Below the pieces are notes generated by a model. It was not told where the DNA came from. It saw only the letters and a program-made list of their open reading frames with translations, and did not search any database. The position numbers and the translations under genes were made by a program. A stretch of DNA of 64,000 bases from Schizophyllum amplum (lineage: Eukaryota; Basidiomycota; Agaricomycetes; Agaricales; Schizophyllaceae), in the NCBI GenBank assembly GCA_007026445.1, contig VDMD01000001.1:3534001-3598000 (forward strand), in the 5' to 3' direction. This document shows, piece by piece, positions 30,835-43,219 of this stretch. Every line of letters begins with the position of its first letter. The first letter of the stretch is position 1.

Positions 30835-32365
30835 CTAGAGATGCCCGTGCGACGACAGCGGCGACGTCGCCGGCGGCGGCGAGGACGGCGCATCGTACGG
30901 CGGCCCGCTGGCGAACAGCCGCAGGGCATGGTCGTCCGCGGGATCCCGCCGATAAGGATGCGTCCGCGTCAGCACATGCAGCGGCGCCAGGTCGCGGTCC
31001 GGCCCCACGCCCCTCTCGCGCTCGTACGCCCGGCTGCGGCCCTCCGACCCCGACGAGCCCGCCTCTGACGCGGGCGACGGCGGCACGAGGATCGGCGCGA
31101 GGATGTGCGGCTGCGCGCTCGGCGTGTAAGTGTGGATTGAGGGCACCTGCCGGTGGTCGTTAGGCCATGGCTGGACGGGCGAGTGCGAGAAGCGGGTGGG
31201 GACGGCATTCGGGGGGACGGGCGAGAGGCTGTGTGAGGCGCCGGAGTACATGTTGGGGTCGTCTAGGACGGCGTAGATGCTGCGGGCGGAGGGAGCGACT
31301 GGGGCGATTGATGGAATGCTCGGCAAGGGCGGGTATGCAGTCATAAGATCAAGCGACCCCCGCCTCGCCAGGTGAGTGGGTGGTTCGCATGCGTTGGATG
31401 ACAGCAGGGAGGAGGCGCAGAAGTTAGGGGAGGGGTGCGTGACGTCTGACGCTGCTGATACGGATTTCGCGTCGCGCAGGGACTCGAGCGACGCTTGACG
31501 ATGAGCAGGAGGGTGCGGGTGGACAATGGCGCGGTCAGTGTGCGTCTGATAGGGTTGGAACATCCGGACGCCGCCAGAACCGCTCGCCTCGCCTTGACTG
31601 ACAGGCAGGGACGAGTGGGGGGAGGGGAATGCGGCATATGTCCGGTGCACCGTGGTGGAAGCCTTGGGGTGTGCGTCATCCGTCTTGCTACGGCTTTTGC
31701 CCACACGCGTGCTCTTGAACAGGCCGTCGGGCACGACGAGGGATCCCACCGCTGGCAGATCGTCGACCGTGTTTAGGCGGTCGACGGTATTTTGCGTGAA
31801 GTAAGCGGCTGCGCTTTGATTAGACACGCCATACACTGACAGGCGTGCGGCAACTCAACTGATATGCCATTTGCGTGTGCCGAGATCGGGCGAGACGCGG
31901 AAGACAGAGTAGGTCTGCTTGACGAGAGGGTCCCAATCGCGCGGGGGCTGCTTGTCGCTGCTACACGTGTGTGAGAGGGGAGGAAGCTGGAGTGGCGGGG
32001 ATGACGCACGCGGGGCGAGTAATATCCACGGGGGGCACATATTTCTCATAGTAAAAGAGGAACTCCTGCAGGGATGGTGAGCGGGTGGCCACGGCACAGC
32101 GAGGATCACTCACATCGCGTACACGTGAAGGAGACCACCGCCTGCCCTCGGTGAAGCGCTCGATGCCCAGGCCGTTGACCTCTACGTTCTGACCACCCCC
32201 TCGCTCCTCCCAGACGTAGATGCAGCCACTTCTGAGGGCGGCGCGCTCCTCGGCGTCCAGCCTCCTGGTCACCATCTTAAGGATGCCGAGCTGGACGGCG
32301 TAGAAGATCTTGTGCGCATCACTCGTCGAGCGTATGCGGATGTTCGCGCAAGTGGGCTCCTGCAT
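30835..32365 (-). CDS. Gti1/Pac2 (WOPR) family transcription factor 1
   Basis: Four exons (32365-32114, 32065-32010, 31960-31860, 31808-30835) encode 460 residues. The bipartite WOPR DNA-binding domain is at the N-terminus. Part A is PTCANIRIRSTSDAHKIFYA, LKMVTRRLDAEERAALRSGC and IYVWEERG, then IERFTEGRRWSPSRVRDEFL and FYYEK. Part B is LVKQTYSVF...KWHITAYFTQNTVDRLNTVD. The long C-terminus is Ser/Pro/His-rich and disordered. WOPR proteins (Wor1, Ryp1, Sge1, Gti1, Pac2) are nuclear master regulators of morphology, conidiation or mating. A second WOPR gene lies just upstream in the same orientation. Confidence 0.92.
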
Positions 32366-32866
32366 GCGCCGGACTGCGTGGGATACGTGGGCTATGTCAA
32401 GGTGATTATATGTCGCTGCCGTAAGTGAATCCGTTCGTTTCCTTTGTCGGTGTGAGGAGTGATGACCATGATTGGAAGGCTAACACGCACCCTAACGCCC
32501 GCTCCTTCTACCGACCCGATGCTTCCGCAATCAGGACCTGAAGTCTGCCAGAGATCAGCCTAGAAGAGCGGGCCTGAGGGGGGGGGCAGAAGTGGCAGCG
32601 CCTGTTCTGAGGAGATGTCAGATGGCCGCCTGGGAGAAGCCGGGGTCGTAACATGCCGTTCGCCCTCCTCACCATCACACAATCCGCGCCGCACGCCGCC
32701 GCACGCCCGTCAACCTTAATTTTTCTTCCGCATTTGCCGCCGGCTTATCTCTCACGTGATGAATGTTCAACTACCCATCCCAATGGAACCCAAGCATGAC
32801 AGAATTACTGTTCAATCAAAGACATGCGTATAGTACAAGTTAAATAGATGCGACGACAATCGTCCG
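32366..32866. other. Spacer between the two WOPR genes
   Basis: About 500 bp forming the promoter of WOPR gene 1 and the 3' end of WOPR gene 2. Contains a short poly-G run near 32578. Nothing else recognised. Confidence 0.45.
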
Positions 32867-34086
32867 CTACATCACCCGCGCACTGAACATCGGCGTAAAC
32901 GCCATAAGCGCCGTCTCGTCAATGGGATGCCGCCGCGGAGGTGGAATGTTGTTCAAGTAGACAAGAGGCGCGAGATCCTTGCGCTCGTTCGCGAGAGGAA
33001 TTGGCGGAGTCACCGCATTCGTTATCGTCGATGGTCTATGCGCAGTTGAGGGTCGCGGGTACGGATGCAACGGCGGCGGTGGTGCCCATGATGCCGAGTG
33101 CGCGCCGGGTGTCCATGTCGCCGTCGAGTAGACGGAAGAGGCATCGTAAGAATGATGGTCTCTACGTCCCTTCCCCACGCGCGCCCCGGTGTAGAGCCCG
33201 ATGGGTACGGGGAGATTCGCCAGCTGCCCACACTACTACGTCAGTGTCGCGCTCAGAGCTATGCACACATACGCACTATCGGCACATCGTCAATCGTCTT
33301 CAGCGAGTTGACCGTGCTCTGCGTAAAGTACGCAATGAGGTGCTGCTTTCGCTTCACCCCGTGCGGCATGTTGATGAAAACCGAGTACGTCTGCTTCACG
33401 AGCGGGTCCCGTGGCCGCCCCGCTCTAAAATTCGCGCCCACATCAGCGACGCGATCAGCGGGGATACCAGGGGAAGAGGGGCGCACCCTGGCTCTGTATC
33501 GCGGGCTCCGTCTGCATCCTGTTGATCATCCTTCTCGTGATAGAATAGGAATTCATCGCGAACCCTATCCCGCGCGTTAGGGCCTTTGCCGACGCCCTCG
33601 GAAACGGACGTACCTCGAGGGTCCCCAGCGGATGGAGTCCGTCCAGCGCTCGATGCCAAGCTGAGGAGCGTTGTGCGTTAGCCGCGGCCACATCGTCAAG
33701 GAATTGGAACGTACGCCATGAGTGTCGGCGTAGGCGTGGCCACTTTGACGCTCTTCCCAGACGTAAACCTGTTACATCGGGAGGTCAATAGGTGCACTAG
33801 ACACGGGCAAAGGGCGCAGCGCACCGATCCGCTGGCTATAGACCGACGCTCCTCGTTGTCCAGGCGGCGTGCAACGAGGCTGAGCAGTATCATGTCAGTA
33901 ATCGCGCCTACCTAAACACACAAAGGGAAAGACTCACGGAAGTATATTGAGGGCGACGGCATGGAAGATCACTCGGGCATCTTCAGGTGTGCGAACCTAC
34001 ATCGTCGTGGATCGTCAGCAGCGCCCACCACATTATGAACGCCCACTCACCCGCAGGTTCTGGCATGTAGGTGGCTGGGACGACAT
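32867..34086 (-). CDS. Gti1/Pac2 (WOPR) family transcription factor 2
   Basis: Eight exons (34086-34051, 33996-33938, 33879-33825, 33768-33715, 33660-33614, 33564-33487, 33424-33277, 33223-32867) encode 277 residues. WOPR part A reads PPTCQNLRVRTPEDARVIFH, LVARRLDNEERRSIASGSVY, VWEERQSGH, then IERWTDSIRWGPSRVRDEFL and FYHEK. Part B reads DPLVKQTYSVFINMPHGVKR, then KQHLIAYFTQSTVNSLKTID. The C-terminal tail is much shorter than in WOPR gene 1 (ends FTPMFSARVM) and there are twice as many introns. It is a tandem, clearly diverged paralogue, presumably also a nuclear regulator. Every exon junction maintains frame and domain alignment; intron 7 uses donor gtgcgt after Ile. Confidence 0.88.
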
Positions 34087-36006
34087 CGCGTGGCGCGGAG
34101 AACGGGGAGATGGGAAAGAGCACGCCACTTGCAACTTGCGTCCCGGCGCTTATATACGATCTTGAGCGGGTGATCTGCCGAGCACCGCCTCGATGGGGAT
34201 GAAATGCCCATGCGGAGAAAGCAGCTGCCACCCATATAGATAGACTACAGAAATCGGGCTGATGATTGGCAGTCCTTTTGCGTAATAGTACGGCTAAGAC
34301 GAGCACGTTTGGGCCTTGGTTTGGGCCCTTGGCATCACTGGACGGCACCGAGCGCAAGTGTACAGCGTCGCGTACGTGGAGTCGCGCGGCGGTGGGAGGA
34401 CGAGCTGAGGGATGGAAGACTTGGATGCGGTCAAGGGTGGGTGCTATTGAGTCTGCCGTATCCGGGGAGGTCAGGCAGGCGATGGGACCTGATGGAGGGT
34501 TCTGGGAAGACCGACGTGCTAGCGTGCGACAGCGGTCGAGAATCATGCGTTCTGGAAGGAGTACAGAGTCCGCCTGAACATCTAATACTATCCGAAGTAT
34601 GGCGACATCGAAGCTAAGGAGTAGCCAAACAATTAGACATTGTTCGCCGAATCGCACAAAAGGAGATATAACACATACTCATCGGAGAGCCACCAGAGTA
34701 AAAAGTTTCGTGCATCCAAGACTGGTTTGGATGCCCGCCAAGAGCAATGGCATGAAACTGGAGGATTGGCCTGCGTATCATGATACTGTAGTTGCCCCGA
34801 GAAGCCCATTTGCCTGAGAGCTTCCAACGAGCTTCGCAGCGATTTTCGCGGGTCCTCACGAGGAAGATGCAGGACATGACGCAGGAGAAACGGTCAGCAG
34901 TCACAACTCACCGGTAACGCCCGACCTCACCGCAGCCGGCGGTACTTCGCCGTACTGGTGGACCGTTCGACGCACGGGCACTGGCTGAGCGTGGCCTGCG
35001 TAGCGCGACAGCCTCGATCTCCGCGTATACGCTGCGCTGAAGTCAGCAGAACGGCTGTCGACAAAAGATAGATCCTCGACAGGATTTGCGCACCGCGCTG
35101 AAGTTGACCAAGAGCAGGTACTTATCGTTCCACCTGGGGCCAACCTGGGGTACTTCATCAGTGAAGTCGGGGCGGGGACAGGGCGGGGAGCGGCGTGCAA
35201 TAAAGGGAAGGATCGAGAGAAGAGGGTTGGGAGGTGGGGAGGAGCACGAGATAAAGAGGGGATCGCCTGATAGTGTGTGTACCGAAGGTTTAGGAAGAGT
35301 CTGGCCGCGTATCCGGTGTTGACGTGCGCCTCGGGAATGAGCGAGCGGGCCCATTATCCCTCTGCCACGCGTATCATGGCCGCGTAGCGCGGGCGCTTGC
35401 ACGGAGAGAAGGTCGGGGTGCTCGACGCCGACGTCAAGAATCATGTGGAGGGCTGCTGTCATGCCGCCAATCGAGTGGTTCAGGAGCGTCCTATGAAAGG
35501 TGATATGTGGAATGAAGACTGGGGCACGAGAGGATGTACTTGATGCCATGGGCTTGCGCTAGTAGAAATTGGGTAAAAAGACCGTCCTTACGACTGCATC
35601 ACGACGATAGACCTTCTCCGGATAATTTCGTACACTGGACTGAGGTTCAGAGCGCAGCAGGGAAGACGCTTGTCATGCAGATGCTACAGGTGAACAGCAA
35701 TTCGAGCGACGTGAGTTACTTGCACCTGTAGAAGACCTGCAACACCTAAGCCAATAAGTTCCTATCTGATGACTGACCGGGTGACGATTGGAAGGGTCCC
35801 GCCCTGTGTACTTACCCAACAAGCCCGGCGCCTATCTTTTAGAAAACAATGATTAAGCCCGCGTGGCTCAGGGCGCTACGCTGACAGCGGCATCTGTAGG
35901 ATGCATCGGGTTGTCATTCCTTGTTCTCGTACTTACAGATGTTTCTGTCAGATTTCTTTTGATTATTCACCGACCTCATCGCAGAGCGCGAGGCGAGGAC
36001 ACTCGA
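34087..36006. other. Region without a confident gene; possible minus-strand exon remnants near 35040-35550
   Basis: About 1.9 kb. On the minus strand around 35500-35390 the frame reads LLNHSIGGMTAALHMILDVG, and around 35150-35090 it reads RWNDKYLLLVNFSA before a good donor. These look protein-like but I could not join them into a gene with a start, a stop and a recognisable domain. They may be exons of an unknown gene or a decayed one. Confidence 0.3.
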
Positions 36007-36858
36007 CTACCAATCACAAGCCGCCACAAGCAGGTGTGCGATTTCCTCAAGACCCGCTTTGTCGTCCGCGTCGAATCCGCCGACCGCAAGGCAATCCAAG
36101 TCGAGAACACCAAGAGCAATATCACCTTCAGGACGACGCAGAATAAGCGGGCACACGACCTCGCTCTTCGTATCGCCATCGCAAGCTGTGCAGGACCGTC
36201 AGAAAACGGCTGATGCTGCTAGTACGACTGTTCCCATCTCACCGATATGACCAGGGTATTCATCCACATCGGGCACAAGGACGCTTTCGCGCCTGATGAA
36301 TGCATTTGCACAGACTCCGCGCGCCTTTCCGGGCGTTACGTTGATGAACTGGCAGGCAGGCTTGCCGCAGAACGGGCCCAGCAATAGGACATCCGTTTGG
36401 GGGTCGCTGACCGCGTGTGTGGAGAAGCGAGGGGAGGGGAAGAACAGGGCATCAAGGTAAAAACCTGGGGGGGGGAGTCAAGCAGGGCGATCAGAAGAAG
36501 GGGATGGGGCCGTCAGCGGTAGGAATAGGTGACATAGATTGGGCACTGCTCACCGCACCAGTTCACTGCTCTCGTTGGGTCCGTGCCGAAGGCAGGGAAG
36601 GCGGCAAGGGAGTTGTAGATCAGAGAAGATGCATTGGCGAGGTTGGTGACCTGGCAAGGAGTCACAATACGTTTTGCGTCAGGGATCTATGTATCGTACC
36701 CATGATCGTTGACCATCCAGAAGCGAGTTCAGTTGATCGTAGACGTGATTCCAGAACTCGGTCTTCGTTTTGATGCTTGCGATGGCGTTAGAGAATTATC
36801 ACGAGCGTGCTTCTCGTCTATACCTTTCAGGTACCAGAGAGGAGTCGGCGTGAGGCAT
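36007..36858 (-). CDS. Free methionine-(R)-sulfoxide reductase (GAF-domain fRMsr)
   Basis: Reduces free Met-R-sulfoxide, protecting against oxidative damage. Five exons (36858-36824, 36775-36700, 36650-36554, 36464-36243, 36185-36007) encode 202 residues starting MPHADSSLVPESIKTKTEFW. One GAF domain covers almost the whole protein: NASSLIYNSLAAFPAFGTDP, VNWCGFYLDALFFPSPR, LLGPFCGKPACQFINVTPGK, ARGVCANAFIRRESVLVPDV, DEYPGHIACDGDTKSE and LGVLDLDCLAVGGFD. The three cysteines used by this family are present in FCGKPAC and GVCANAF. Ends EIAHLLVAACDW. The gene is divergent from the glycolipid transfer protein gene. Confidence 0.95.
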
Positions 36859-37306
36859 CCTGGGCGTTCAGGACAAGCAGTAGATGATTGCGCACCTCGC
36901 GCTGAGCTCGCCATTGGCCGCTGGCGGAAGATCGTGAGTCTCGACCAACATTCGGAAAACCGGCCCGGCGGGTTCGAGAATATCTCGCGCAGCTCCCCAA
37001 GCTCGTTTTCGTTCAGGTGAACCCTGTCTGTGGTTAGATTGAAAAAATTCAGTGTGCAGGGACACGACGGTCGGAAAGAACGTCGAGACTCGAGGACAAG
37101 CGTGCGACGACGCCACATATTGCACACCGGCGTCGCGGCGCGTCGCGCCGGCCTCTCGGACCCTGTCCTCGTTCTCATCGATTGTTGAACCGTTCAACCT
37201 GCATCCTGCATCCCTCCTACCCTGTGTGTAAGTGCGTTCAGATAATCGACTTCAATGTCTAATGTCTAATGGCGTAGTTATACGCCTGTAACGAATTCTT
37301 CACGAT
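36859..37306. other. Divergent promoter region of fRMsr and GLTP genes
   Basis: About 450 bp between two divergent start codons. Open frames on the minus strand cross it but contain no motifs. No other feature recognised. Confidence 0.45.
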
Positions 37307-38185
37307 ATGGCACCTTACCTTGAGAGAGTGAAGGTGTGTTTCCCCGCTCGTTCCCAAGCGCGCCGACCTGATACTCGCCTTACAGTCTTTTGCCGATGTC
37401 CCGGTGACCGACGCTGGCGTCGACACGTTGCAGTTCCTGGAGGCGTGCGAGGGACTCGTCGGCCTATTTGGTGCGTCGTCAGGATCGCCTGGCGGGAACG
37501 TGGACTCACCTTTGCTCAGATCTCCTCGGATCCGCCGCCTTCTCCGTCGTCCAATCTGACCTGCGCGGCAACATTACCGTGAGACGGCTTGTGTTTCCCC
37601 CTGCGAAGCCCCCGTTCACGCTGCCCATTCCTGTAGAAACTGCGGACGCGCTACGACGCGTTCCCCGCCCAGTCGGGCACGCTCGAGCAGCTTGTCGAGA
37701 GCGAGAAGGGCGAGAAGAAGCGCACGGCGACCGAGGGTCTCATGTGGCTCCTCCGTGGGCTGTCCTTTACCTGCAAGTCTCTCCAGAACGCGCAGGCCGA
37801 CAAGACACAGGAGCTCGCGCCCGCCTTTACCAAGGGCTACGAGGGTTCACTGAAGCAGTTCCACAACTTCGTCGTTAAGGGCGTCTTCTCGGTGCGTGGT
37901 ATCGCCTGCCCTTGCCTGAAAGCCTCCCTCGTCCTCCTCTGTCACCCGTCTTCCCCTGCTCCATCCCTTGCCTCCCTCTTGCTAACACCGCGGCAGGTGG
38001 CGATGAAAGCGTGCCCGTACCGCAAGGACTTCTACGAGAAGCTCGCTGCGGACCCCGCTGGCGGCGCTCCCGCATCCCAGGAGACGGTCGACGCCGAGCT
38101 CGACAAGTGGCTCGCGGCGCTCGACGCGATCGTGAAGAGGATGGAGGATTTCTACGCGAAGGGTGGCTACGGCAAGGGACTGTGA
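37307..38185 (+). CDS. Glycolipid transfer protein (GLTP/HET-C2 family)
   Basis: Cytosolic protein that moves glycosphingolipids between membranes. Five exons (37307-37333, 37386-37470, 37520-37578, 37637-37891, 37997-38185) encode 204 residues, the usual family size. The GLTP fold is visible from ADVPVTDAGVDTLQFLEACE through LFDLLGSAAFSVVQSDLRGN to CPYRKDFYEKL. The sugar-headgroup residues are recognisable: Asp, Asn and Lys in SDLRGNITKLR, Trp in EGLMWLLRGLSF and His in KQFHNFVVKGVF. The C-terminus VKRMEDFYAKGGYGKGL closes the helix bundle. Fungal relatives include HET-C2 of Podospora, linked to heterokaryon incompatibility; this does not by itself imply that role here. Confidence 0.95.
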
Positions 38186-39738
38186 TCCAAATGGAAAGGG
38201 ACTCTAAATCGGAAAACATCGATGTATGATCCTGGATGTATAATTCAATACATCGCGCTCGCGGCTCGACTGCCTGAGTCTAAGGGTATATTTCGAAGTT
38301 CGCCATATCGGTACCCTTGACTGATTATCACCGTCCGACATACCCGTGGGCTTATATGCAAGGTCATCAAACCCCAGAGTATGCATGCTCGTGGATTGCA
38401 TCGCTGGTCCAGTACCAGTTGGCCAAGCCTCGCAAGCACCTTGCAAATTGAGCTAGCGGATTGTGCGGAAAGGTTGGGCTGCGTCGCGTATGCCGGCGAC
38501 GCCGTTGTCGCTGTCGACTACCAATTTCGAGCGCCATGGGCTGCCGGGTGAAGCGGGGCGGACTTGCCTTCAGTGCAGTCACTGCAGTTCCTTCATGCTG
38601 ACTGGATATCCAGCTCCGTGGATCGACTGGGATCGCGAGCCTTCTGCCAATAATCCTCTCGATCATAATGGCGGACCGGGAGCCCTGCGTGCAAGATAGC
38701 ATTCATTCCACACGCGAGTGTCCTCCCTGTCTCGCAGGGCGTCGGTATCGTATAAATCAGGCGATGCAGCAGAGGAGGAGGACATGATAAAGGTTTGTGG
38801 CAAAGGAGTAGCAACTTACAGTAATAAGGAGACGCCGCTGATCGATGTTTGTCGCCCAGATGAGTCAACATCGTCCCGTCTTGAAGCTTGAAGCTTGAAG
38901 TTGAAACGTTGAAGTTCAACTCAAACTCGGAGGCGGCAGTGGACGCCAGCGAACCTGCGTCCAGATGCCAACTACATCCCGGCCGTCGGCGGCCTCGATG
39001 CCACGCACAGTCGACGGTCTCCTGTAGCCGCAACCTTGGTCGATGTATCGTGCGCGAGTCACCGGGGTCTGGCAGCACTAGAAGACGTCTTGCGCAAAGC
39101 TGTACGTGGAACTGGAGATTTGGCCGAGGTGAGGAGGTTCTCTTGTGAGGTCACGAAAAGGGTTCCGGATCCAGTATACGGTGATTTATAAGTCGTTAAC
39201 GTTTAACTGTGAGATGAACGAGCGAGAGGTGAGTTCATGTTTCGTGGCATCCCAGCAAGTCTGCGCGGGGGCCTGCCAGAGGCTATGCACAGGCGTTGGC
39301 GACTCTGGTGGTGGCGGAGTCGGAGAGGTTACAAACGCCCCTCCAGTTGAAGTTCTTGTTAAGCCTGACCGCGTTTTTGGAGCGACGCCAAGCGTCGGGG
39401 ACTTCCTGAGGACATCATGCATCACTGTTCGAGCTGAGCGTCAAATCGCAAGTCGAACTTTGCAGTTTGAGACGCGCGTGTTCTCGAGTGCGGCGATGGA
39501 CTTTGGGCTAGCAACGAAGGCGACGCCCTGGTCCAGGTCTTGGCGGGCTGACAACCATCGTGCACTCTGCACCGCATCCAAGCCCAGACGCGCGCCGAAA
39601 GAGGCTCGACGCCTGCCATATCGAGCAATTCTCCGACATAGAGCTGGTCAGGTGACGCGGGCGGGCGCTCGGTTATAAGGGCCGGGGTCCCGCACCGGCC
39701 AACGCTTTCTTTTCCGTTCCTCATCCCCAATTTCCGCG
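38186..39738. other. Intergenic region, GMC oxidoreductase promoter
   Basis: About 1.55 kb. A short ttgaag repeat occurs at 38880-38915 (cttgaagcttgaagcttgaa). TATAAG at 39674-39679 is about 60 bp before the GMC start codon. A 178-codon plus-strand frame (39145-39678) has no motif and no typical composition, so I do not call it. Confidence 0.45.
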
Positions 39739-41982
39739 ATGCGTTCCTCGCTCGCGCTTGCGCTCTGCGCCCTTCCGCTCGCTACCGCCTCCGCGTCCCA
39801 CAGCGCCCGCGGCATTGTCGACGCTGCCGACGACGAGTACGACTTTGTCATCGTCGGTGGCGGCCTGGCTGGGTGAGTATCCATCCCAGTGCAGTGCCGA
39901 TCGCCCCGCTAATGGACACCAGGCTCGTAATTGCATCTCGTCTCTCGGAGGACTCGAACACCACCGTGCTCGTCCTCGAAGCAGGCGGCACCGGCGACGA
40001 CGTTGCCGACCGCATTAGTGCGTCCCACTCCCCCTCACGCGCAAGCATGCTCTAAACTTTTGTGCAGATACACCCGCTTACACCTACTCTAATGGATTGG
40101 TAAAGTCCGATTATGATTGGGCTTACACGACCACAGCCCAGTCGGGCATCAACAATCACGCAGCATCGTGGCCGCGCGGGAAGGTTCTCGGTGGATCCTC
40201 TGGTGCGTGGAACTATTCCCGTCTACACGCAGAACGCTGACAGTCGTGGAACAGCGATCAACGGTCTGTACATCGTCCGCCCTTCTGAAATCGAAGTCAG
40301 CGCATGGCACGACATCATCGCCGAGGACGACAGCGATGCTGCCGAGTATTGGACCTGGGATTCGCTTCACGCAGCGATGAACAAGGCCGAGACCTACACC
40401 CCAGCCTCGAGCGACCTCCAGTCCCTCGCAACCATTAGTGACGACAGTGATGACCACGGTTCCAACGGACCCCTTCATGTCAGCTATCCTGGCTAGTGCG
40501 TCACCTACTCGCGTGTCCCCGGCGCTTTCGCTGACCATTCCCACAGCTCATTCCAGGCCGTGTCAGACTACCAGTCCGCGCTGAACAGCCTCGGCGTGGA
40601 GCACAACCCCAGCCCCGATGCGGGGCAGAACGTCGGCACCTTCGTCGCCACGTCTTCAATCAACCCCGCCAACTGGACCCGCTCCTACTCCCGCTCAGCG
40701 TACATTGATCCTATCTCCCGCGACAACCTGCACATTCTCCCTAATGCGTACGGCACCAAGATCAACTGGGATACCGGCAACTCTGACAACCTCACCGCCA
40801 CCGGTGTCGACTATTCCACGGATTACGGTGTATCTTCGAAGACTGTGAACGCCAAGAAGGAGGTCATTTTGGCCGGAGGCGTCATTGGAAGCCCTCAACT
40901 CCTCATGGTCAGCGGTGTCGGTCCGTCCGATGTCTTGAGCAGCGTCGGCGTCGAGGTGGTTAATGACCTGCCGGGCGTTGGCCAGCACTTGATGGATCAT
41001 CTTGGTAGCGCCATTATCTACAGCACCAGCACCGACACTGCTGGATCGCTGCTCGCGAACGGCGAGGTGAGCACTGTTCTAAGGTGCAGTGTGTAATCTA
41101 ACAATTATTCAGTCGTCCGCAGAGTTCCTCTCCTTTGTTAACTCGGCGACGGCGTACGTGAATCTGACGACCATGATGGGCGGCGATGCCGTGTCTACGC
41201 TCAAGAGCTCCGCGACCAGCGCACTTGATGACTCGGCCTCGAACCTCGCTCCCAGCTCAGACGACACCGTCAAGGAGGGCTACAAGACCATTCAACAGTT
41301 CTCCGCGAACATGATGGATCAATCTGTTGGTGGCATCGAGCTTCTGCTCAACCTCATGGGCAACGGCTATGTTGGGATCACTGCCGCCATCCAGCACCCC
41401 TTGTCGCAGGGCCGTATCTACATCAACTCCTCGTCCGTATTCGAATACCCCGTCATCGACCCGGCGTACCTCTCGCACGAGGCCGACCTGCCCGTCCTCC
41501 GCGCGGGCTTCAAGTTCGCGCGCGAGGTCGCCACAAGCGACGCGCTGAGCGGCGTGTTCGGCGACGAGTCGACGCCCGGCAGCAGCGTGCAGAGCGACGA
41601 TGACTGGGACGCGTGGATCAAGGACAACGTGTACACGGAGTACCACCCGAGCTCGACGTGCGCGATGATGCCGAAGAGCAAGGGCGGCGTGGTGGACGCG
41701 CACCTGCGCGTGTACGGCACGGCGAACGTGCGCGTGGCGGACTCGTCGGTGTTCCCCGTGCCGCTGGCGTGCCACTTGATGGCGCCGACGTACGGGGTGG
41801 CGGAGCAGGCGGCGGACATGATCCGGGCGACGTACAATGGGGCGGGGGAGAGCGGGACGGCGACGTCGAGCGGGTCGGGTCCCGAGGAGACGAGCGAGGG
41901 GGATAACAATGGCGCGATGGCGGCGGGCCCTGCGGGGCTTGTCGGCGTGCTGGCGGTGGTGGTCGCGTTCACGATGATGTGA
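39739..41982 (+). CDS. Secreted GMC oxidoreductase (AA3-type), probable GPI anchor
   Basis: FAD-dependent alcohol/sugar oxidase or dehydrogenase. Six exons (39739-39872, 39923-40017, 40068-40202, 40255-40495, 40547-41066, 41113-41982) encode 664 residues. A signal peptide (MRSSLALALCALPLATASA) is followed by the ADP-binding motif YDFVIVGGGLAGLVIASRLS and VLEAGG. Next comes the GMC signature area WPRGKVLGGSSAINGLYIVR. The second GMC signature is ILAGGVIGSPQLLMVSGVGP. The catalytic region has YHPSSTCAMMPKSKGGVVDA and VPLACHLMAPTYGVAEQAAD. A Ser/Gly-rich linker and a hydrophobic terminus (GLVGVLAVVVAFTMM) look like a GPI-attachment signal, so it is probably cell-surface bound. Substrate (aryl alcohol, glucose, pyranose) cannot be told. 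Confidence 0.93.
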
Positions 41983-43219
41983 AGCGGCTTTGCCGATGTC
42001 TCCCACTCACGACCCATCTCACGCCTCTGAACGAGCCCATTGCCCCTGCACCTTACCTACCTACCTATCTACCTGCCGACATTTATAATGGCCTCTCCCC
42101 CCCTTGACCTCTCCTACTCATGGTCTCTCCTACCCTCGGACTATCAGCATCCTCATCCTCATTTCCGACCACCAGACTTTACCTCCCTCCCTCCTACCCT
42201 CTGATTTATTATCGACTTGACTGGCGTCTCGACGACTCGACCGGTCTCTCGACTCGACTGGTGTCTATTGATATCGGAACCGTGTCCAGCACGGACTGGG
42301 CGGACTCAACCTACATACCTATCGACTAGTAGTAGTGGAACTGCGCGTCTGGCGCGCACACCCTCATCTATAATGGGCGCTATTTATCCTGCATCGATTT
42401 ATTCTGCATCGACTTGCTTGCTTGCGCCTCCGGATCGATACATGGATTGTAGATCTACATACTCGCTATTCGACATGTAGCATAATTGCTGTGATTTCCC
42501 GGTGCACATGCAAGGATTCTATCGAGAGCAATTCTTCTATATAAGAGCAAACTCGCTGTGAGAGCGCGATGTGCATGTAACGTTTGATAGAGTCCGAGAG
42601 AGTCTTGAGTTGTCCCACTGCTCTCGCCGCTGTACTGTACTGCTTGCTTTGCATGAACTTGCTGTAATCTTTCTGTTCGTCTCCCCTGTCAATGACGACA
42701 GACGACGCCTGACGAGCGCAGTGTTGAACATCGGATATAATTCCAGGAAAGGAAGGCTTTGTTAGCCGCATCCAAACTTTGTCAAACAACTCAATTTCAA
42801 CTCCGTCCTATCTTGCCCTGACACATGGCTATCATGTTCATCGACGACCTCCAGCCAGCTTTGCACTACCATGGCATCGCGGTGTCTTTGCGCTCCCCGA
42901 CGATATTGCGCTCCCGACGACAGAGCGCGGTCGTGAGGAACGGCACCGATATGTTCCCTTGACGAACATGGCCACATGATGTGTAACCGACATGCGGTTT
43001 CCAGCCTTCCAGGCGCGTTCCAATTTCCTGTCTTCTTCCCCCCTTCACTGAACTCAACATCCAGCGCAGCGTGAGACTCTGAGGAGCGCCGATCGTGAGA
43101 CGGACATCATTTGGGAGCCCACGAGGTCAGCAGACACACACTCGTCGCGGCGCGCCCCAGCTATTTGCCACCGCGTCGTTCTTTTTTACCCCCGCCCCTC
43201 CTTGTTCCACACGGTCACT
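41983..43219. other. Intergenic region between GMC oxidoreductase and chitinase
   Basis: About 1.2 kb. The GMC 3' flank has a short acct/tacc microsatellite-like stretch (42052-42073). No further gene or RNA recognised. Confidence 0.45.

Noticed and set aside
36417..37178. Plus- and minus-strand frames across the fRMsr introns
   Set aside because: They cross demonstrated introns of the fRMsr gene and carry no motifs.
38880..38915. cttgaag repeats as a possible CRISPR or element end
   Set aside because: Only a few direct hexamer/heptamer copies without spacers; a simple microsatellite in a eukaryotic genome.
39145..39678. 178-codon plus-strand frame upstream of the GMC gene
   Set aside because: Basic, Arg/Ala-rich composition typical of chance frames in GC-rich DNA; it ends in the GMC promoter just before the start codon.
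41257..42017. Long minus-strand frames antisense to the GMC oxidoreductase
   Set aside because: Mirror images of a highly GC3-biased coding exon; repetitive Arg/His/Pro composition.
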